Source: Prunus persica
Taxonomy: Eukaryota > Streptophyta > Magnoliopsida > Rosales > Rosaceae
Direction of reading: 5' to 3'
DNA: 64,000 nucleotides
NCBI RefSeq assembly: GCF_000346465.2
Contig: NC_034013.1
Location: 16,799,624 to 16,863,623 of the forward strand
This document shows positions 59,983-64,000 of this stretch, piece by piece. A model generated the notes under the pieces. That model made no database searches. It was not told the origin of the DNA and was given only the letters and a program-made list of their open reading frames with translations. Position numbers and translations under genes: made by a program. Each line of letters opens with the position of its first letter. Position 1 is the first letter of the stretch.

Positions 59983-60057
59983 CAAATAACACAAAATGCC
60001 ATCAAAGACAGTAAAGTTCATTGCGCATGTGTGTGTCCAAAAGTAAAGTTCATTACC

Positions 60058-60160
60058 AGAAAAGCTCCTTTGTTTCATTTTGCAGACATAGTATTTTTGT
60101 TGATCAGTAAAATCAGAGGACTTGAGCTGCTCCAGTGGGACTACCACTGACTCAATTCGC
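60058..60160 (-). pseudogene. second DUF810 fragment, right arm
   Basis: Inverted copy of 54811-54910. Here the codon after KMK is CAA rather than TAA, so the frame stays open further (YYVCKMKQRSF). Confidence 0.75.
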
Positions 60161-60445
60161 CCAAACAAGTAAGCACTATGAGATCCTCTTGGCAAAACTA
60201 GACAACCAATAACCATAACACCCAAACCCTGTCACGAGTAGTGACTCTCCAGATTGCATGTGCATTACAGGCCACTGCCCCCCTCCATTTCAGCATGCAG
60301 GGAAACTCAACCAATTCTTCCAGCATGTGTACTTTGTCATAGATAGCATCATCCTAGCAGACAGAATCTCATGTGACAATCAAGTTCCATTTTCCAATTT
60401 TTTTTTTCCAATTATTCATTATATAGCTAGAGACAAAGGGGCAGA

Positions 60446-60613
60446 TCAGTATGCAGCTCCCACAATGGATGACTGGTCTTCTGTGTTGACTGCTGCTTCA
60501 GAATCTGGCTTTCCTGGTTTGACCTCTTCATTGAGTGTAAGTTTTATCTTGGGTGACAACCTCTTGACTTCCTCTACTGTATAGATAAAAATCTTCCTTA
60601 CCATGCTGCAGAA
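60446..60613 (-). pseudogene. unidentified captured coding fragment, right arm
   Basis: Inverted copy of 54364-54536 (VRKIFIYTVEEVKRLSPKIK ... DQSSIVGAAY). Because the adjacent 343-bp block is flipped, an ORF now runs from 60727 through the junction (MGIHPIYELPPEVIRLMNLN) into this fragment. Confidence 0.5.
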
Positions 60614-60642
60614 CTCACTGCAACAAAAGTACATAGATTTTA

Positions 60643-60984
60643 CGGGATGAATATTCAAAGGCATGAAGTTTAGATTCATTAACCTAATTACTTCTGGCGG
60701 AAGTTCATAAATGGGATGGATACCCAAAATTTAAAATAAACAAAAAAGCTTCCTACCTGTAATGAGTCCATCAAACACAAGGCTTGATTAATTACAATTC
60801 CAAGGCAGACGACCATTCACAAAAGTTTGAAATTACCCATTATGAAATTAAACATTCGTGAAACATGTTGCATTGTCAGTTTTATCAGATTGAACTACAC
60901 TTAGTGAAGAAAGAATTTTTGTTTTAAAGTAAGAAAAACCAAAATCCAAAATTGGCCAAACCAGTAGCAAAATTAAGCTCCATA
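60643..60984. repeat. 343-bp block, flipped copy in right arm
   Basis: Starts CGGGATGAATATTCAAAGGC and ends AAGCTCCATAT on the plus strand, just as 53999-54341 does, while flanking arm sequence on both sides is reverse complementary to the left arm. Confidence 0.9.
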
Positions 60985-61102
60985 TCCATCCCATCATCAC
61001 AATTATCACAATGATAAAAATGAAATATTACCCACCAAACGAAATCAAACCCATCAAACCAGATCAACCAAGATCACAAATAAGAAAGCACAGAAATTGA
61101 GC

Positions 61103-61501
61103 TCACCTGAGCAGCAGAAATCCTAAGCATGCTCTCCTGACTCTAGAGTCCATGGCGTCAGAAATCCCCATTTGGATCCTCATTAGCTCACCCACCGTCA
61201 TAACCCGCTTGGGCTTTCCAGGTCCCGACCCGAACCCACCGGACCCAAGACTCTTCTTGGAGCCCGAACCCGGCGATTTGAGACCCAATGCCTTCTTCAT
61301 CCTGCCGGCAGCTACAGAAGTGAGCGATCTCTGCAACGCAGGCGAGCTGTTGAGCGAGTTGGCGTGCTGGGTCGGTGAGTCCAAGTGAGAAGAAGCGAAA
61401 GACGATGTGAAAGCCAGGGCCTTTCCAGTGGATGTGTGGTAGGCAGCGACGAAGATCTCAGTGGAGCAGACAATATTATCGATTACGACTCTGCAAAGCA
61501 A
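61103..61501 (-). pseudogene. DUF810 exon fragment, right arm
   Basis: Inverted copy of 53480-53877, including the same one-base loss before the CAG|GTGAGC donor. The shared lesion shows it was already broken when the arms were made or homogenised. Confidence 0.8.
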
Positions 61502-61674
61502 AAGAAGCTGTGGTCGGTGGAGAGAACAAAATTTCTGAAAATGTGATATGGGTGCAATCAGTGGACAATAAATATGTATTTATATGTGACAGTTTTAAAT
61601 TTTTTGGAGAGGGATGGTATTTTGACAAAAAATTATAAAATGGGTGGTATTTTGAGCTATTTCCCATATTTAAT

Positions 61675-62224
61675 TGCTCATAAAAAATGAAAAATAAAAC
61701 TGTTTGGGTTAAATTTATTTGCCCAAAAAGATGGTTAATAACAATACCTTCAAATTCATATGATATTTTTTTTTCCAATCTTCTTTTCTTTTTAAAAGAA
61801 TTTTGAACTTACAAGAATGGATATTGTGGAACTTTGGCTCCAATTTAGTTATAGGGAATAGAATGTTTGTTTTCAGAGTCCTTCCTTGTTTTCATCTTTA
61901 AAATGTTACTGGATGTGGATGGATTTTAATTCAACAGTCTTGGGTCTCCCGTGTTGGGCTTGTAAAGCTGACTAAAGGGGTTTTCATTAAAGCCCTTTAC
62001 ATGTTTGTAGAAAGAGGTAAAAAAAAAAAAAACCATTGAAAAATATTCTTCAGAAGAAGATGAGTAAAAATTAGAGGTGGGAGGAGGAGACGGGAAAGAA
62101 ATAAAAGAAGACCAATTGACTAATAGCATTCGCATTCACCAAAGAGTTAAAAAAAACATACATTTGACTGATTTCATTCATGACCATGAGCATAACAATG
62201 TTATGTTCTCTTGCCTAGACCCTC
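61675..62224. other. intergenic, no gene recognised
   Basis: AT-rich sequence between the Pack-MULE target duplication and the 3' end of the next gene. An A-run lies at 62020-62032. Confidence 0.4.
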
Positions 62225-62944
62225 CTAAAGGACTGTAAATTTAATATGGGAAGGCACTAGCTTTGCAAGCACCTCCAGAGCATATTCTCTTGCCTTTTGT
62301 TCTTCAGCCTTAATCTTTTCAATCTTCTTCTTTCGTTTGATGAAGCGGGATTCTTGTTTCTCAAAGTGGGGACCTTCAACGAATGTCCGTATCTCTGAAA
62401 AGACAAGTTTGGGTTCCTTGGGCAAACAACAAGTAGGACATGTAGTTGAGGAGGACGGGATTTCATGAATATTGTTGTTCTTTTGATCTGCAGTTGCAAA
62501 GGAGGGAATTGCTTGTGGACTAGTAGTAGAATAAGCAGCTGCTGCTGTATGATCATGATCATGATCCTTGTGGTGAATATCTTTGATCATCTTTTTATTT
62601 TGAAGCGTAGCCAATAATTTCTTTGCTCTCTCCAAGCCCATATCATCATCATCAGCAGCAGCAGCAGCATCCGCATCAGTACCTCCAGATCTAATGGCCT
62701 GCACCTTTGCATCATTATCATGATCATCATGATCGTCACTGCTTGTCCTGCACGGCTTTCTGTAATTTCTATCTCCTTGGCTACGGCTTCTGTTGTTCCA
62801 ATGACACCGATATTCCATCTCTATTCTATTTGAAGACAACGGAGGAGGAGGAGGGTTAACTGTAATTGGCTTGGCCTGGACGTACTTGAGATCGGGAGGG
62901 AGTTGGATGTTGCACAATGTAGGAAGTGGCCACACATGACACAT
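62225..62944 (-). CDS. uncharacterised plant protein with basic C-terminal helix
   Basis: Single open frame of 239 codons. I do not recognise the family. The N-terminal half is low in order, with Pro runs (VNPPPPPLSS), Asp/His-rich tracts and an Ala/Asp tract. A CPTCCLPKEPKLVFSEIRTF segment with close Cys residues follows near residue 170. The C-terminal 50 residues are a charged helix (RFIKRKKKIEKIKAEEQKAR, EYALEVLAKLVPSHIKFTVL). The conserved-looking C-terminus and lack of stops argue for a real gene. The start could be MCHVWPLPTL at 62944, which directly abuts an (AT)n run (62943-62968), or an internal ATG near 62819 (MEYRCHWNNRS). Confidence 0.55.
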   Translation of the reverse strand: MCHVWPLPTLCNIQLPPDLKYVQAKPITVNPPPPPLSSNRIEMEYRCHWNNRSRSQGDRNYRKPCRTSSDDHDDHDNDAKVQAIRSGGTDADAAAAADDDDMGLERAKKLLATLQNKKMIKDIHHKDHDHDHTAAAAYSTTSPQAIPSFATADQKNNNIHEIPSSSTTCPTCCLPKEPKLVFSEIRTFVEGPHFEKQESRFIKRKKKIEKIKAEEQKAREYALEVLAKLVPSHIKFTVL

Positions 62945-63409
62945 ATATATATATATATATATATATAGACACGCAACGCAAGCAAGAAACTTGATGGGTT
63001 AGTTCCAAGATTCCCACTTATACTAGGAGAGCTAGTCTCCTAGTCGACTATGGAAAGCCTAAAAACACCAACAATAACAAGGGCCGAAGCACAAATAACA
63101 AACTTGACCAACAATAACAAGGTTAGGCCGAAGCCCAATCGATCACCTGCAATCAAACACCAGACAGATACTAGTCCACTTCAAGTCCATTTCTATCAAT
63201 AAAGTTTGTTTGTTTTCCAACAAGAAAAAGAAAAGAAAAGAAAAGAAAATCCATCTTTCTCTTAACAAATGAACCTACATTCGAAAACACTGAACACCTC
63301 TTAGCTAGCTGTACAGTCAAAATACCACAAAGATATGCCTCGTGAATCCAAAACCAATGACATGTACATCACATACAATATATTTGCCAAACAGAGTAAA
63401 CTAGTATTA
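62945..63409. other. intergenic, no gene recognised
   Basis: Begins with (AT)n at 62943-62968. A small AAAAG repeat lies near 63224-63247, and an ACCAACAATAACAAGG motif occurs twice near 63067-63122. Nothing coding. Confidence 0.45.
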
Positions 63410-63978
63410 TTAACTAGAGCTAGAGGCATCTGAACTTATAGCAGCAGGCACTATCCGTTTAAGCTCGTGCAAAGCTTGCCGTCTTGCCTCCCCTTCCTCC
63501 ACATCTTCATCACTGTCATCCACTACTTCACCACGAAATAATTGGGCAGAAGTTATCACAACTTCCTTAAGAGAAACAACAGCCTTCATCAAGAACGTGA
63601 CAATTTTGACAGCACCTTTACGACCATGAAAGCCTACAATTTCCACAACCTCCAAATGATGATGGGAGCATGTGTTAGCAGCAGCAGGTTCCTTAAGATT
63701 TACTTCTGGATACATGAATTCTTCAGAATATTTAAATTGCATCTGCACCACGAAGCAAGAAACGTCATTTAAACCAGAACCAAGCACGCATCTCTCAATA
63801 AAAAAGAGTGAACAAATAAAGCAAAAATACTGACCCTTATCACAAGCTTCTGCATGTAAGAACATGCTTCAATGAAACAATTTATTTGTTCAAGAACCAG
63901 ACTATCATCTACTAGCACTTCCAATTCCAAATGTCGGATATTTGGTAATGCAGGAACAGAATACACCTCCCTATCAAC
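63410..63978 (-). CDS. F-box/LRR protein with FBD domain, 5'-partial
   Basis: Two 3'-terminal exons (63835-63978, 63410-63742); the rest lies beyond the window. Exon 1 codes LRR-like sequence VPALPNIRHLELEVLVDDSL then LVLEQINCFIEACSYMQKLV. Exon 2 codes the FBD core HHHLEVVEIVGFHGRKGAVK then IVTFLMKAVVSLKEVVI, and ends in an acidic tract and a Ser-rich tail. Such proteins are usually SCF ubiquitin-ligase substrate receptors; the F-box itself is not in view. Confidence 0.8.
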
Positions 63979-64000
63979 CTGAAAGAAGAGAAGCAGAGAG

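Larger units (their letters stand above)
53316..61665. mobile_element. 8.35-kb Pack-MULE with 2.9-kb terminal inverted repeats
   Basis: The element begins GGGAAATAGCTCAAAATACC at 53316 and ends with the reverse complement of the same sequence at 61665. A perfect 9-bp direct repeat ATATTTAAT flanks it at 53307-53315 and 61666-61674. The arms (53316-56213 and 58767-61665) are inverted copies of about 2.9 kb, very similar by eye. The 2.55-kb spacer holds repeats and further gene fragments. A 9-bp target duplication with long TIRs defines Mutator-like elements, and host gene fragments inside make it a Pack-MULE. No mudrA-type transposase ORF is visible, so it is non-autonomous. High arm similarity suggests recent arm duplication or homogenisation. 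Confidence 0.88.
58767..61665 (-). repeat. right terminal inverted arm
   Basis: Inverted copy of 53316-56213 with few substitutions (for example KPGKPD for KPRKPD in the unknown fragment). The exception is the 343-bp block at 60643-60984, which has the same plus-strand orientation as in the left arm. Confidence 0.9.

Noticed and set aside
62257..62562. 101-codon ORF overlapping the unknown gene at 62225-62944
   Set aside because: Out-of-frame shadow; Ile/Gln/Leu repeats mirror Asp/His codons of the main frame.

Overview
This is nuclear DNA of a flowering plant. Every recognisable gene is eukaryotic, most are interrupted by short AT-rich GT-AG introns, and the products include plant-specific families: a chloroplast enolase, a plant cysteine oxidase, CPP1, a plant tetraspanin and an FBD-type F-box protein. 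The gene content and local gene order suggest a eudicot, probably a woody rosid. A Rosaceae/Prunus-like source is my guess and the sequence does not prove it.

Layout. 1-2178: 3'-truncated agmatine deiminase (minus). 2.4-6.5 kb: transposable-element DNA, with a Mutator-type MITE (9-bp target duplication), a PIF/Harbinger-like element carrying a long AT satellite, and tandem repeats. 7.1-12.2 kb: a uridine-kinase/CYTH triphosphate-tunnel protein (TTM1/TTM2 type). 12.7-13.9 kb (minus) and 14.2-19.4 kb (plus): divergent NHP2 and cytosolic PheRS-beta genes sharing a 300-bp promoter with translation-type motifs. 19.8-29.3 kb: a decayed strictosidine-synthase-like (SSL) cluster of three broken copies, a Ty3/gypsy remnant, a large inverted repeat around a 263-base sequence gap, and an intact single-exon DUF2828 gene. 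29.7-34.7 kb: divergent MIS12 and plant cysteine oxidase. 35.5-38.1 kb: plastid enolase ENO1. 41.1-42.0 kb: tetraspanin. 42.9-45.0 kb: CPP1. 46.0-46.5 kb: an orphan diacylglycerol-kinase 3' end. 47.4-53.0 kb: a peroxisomal acyl-activating enzyme (AAE17/18). 53.3-61.7 kb: the most unusual object, described below. 62.2-64 kb: an unknown gene and the 3' end of an F-box/FBD gene.

The standout is an 8.35-kb element (53316-61665). It is bounded by a perfect 9-bp direct repeat ATATTTAAT and has terminal inverted repeats of about 2.9 kb. The arms carry captured, intron-containing fragments of at least three host genes (a DUF810/Munc13-homology protein, ribosomal protein S8 and mitochondrial-type HSP60), and the spacer holds a fourth (the CCT-theta last exon). 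No transposase is visible. I read it as a Pack-MULE whose arms would form a very long hairpin if transcribed. A 343-bp block lies in the opposite relative orientation in one arm, so the arms are not simple mirror images.

Other notable points are a tandemly duplicated last exon in MIS12, a 48-bp-period minisatellite built on a perfect 20-bp palindrome, a 31-bp minisatellite, a DUF2828 protein with a damaged metal-binding site, and neighbour pairs that match Arabidopsis gene order as I remember it (TTM1/SSL/ENO1/tetraspanin; CPP1/AAE17; AIH/NHP2). Exon boundaries were set by eye from splice consensus and reading frame. All locus comparisons are from memory and were not searched.
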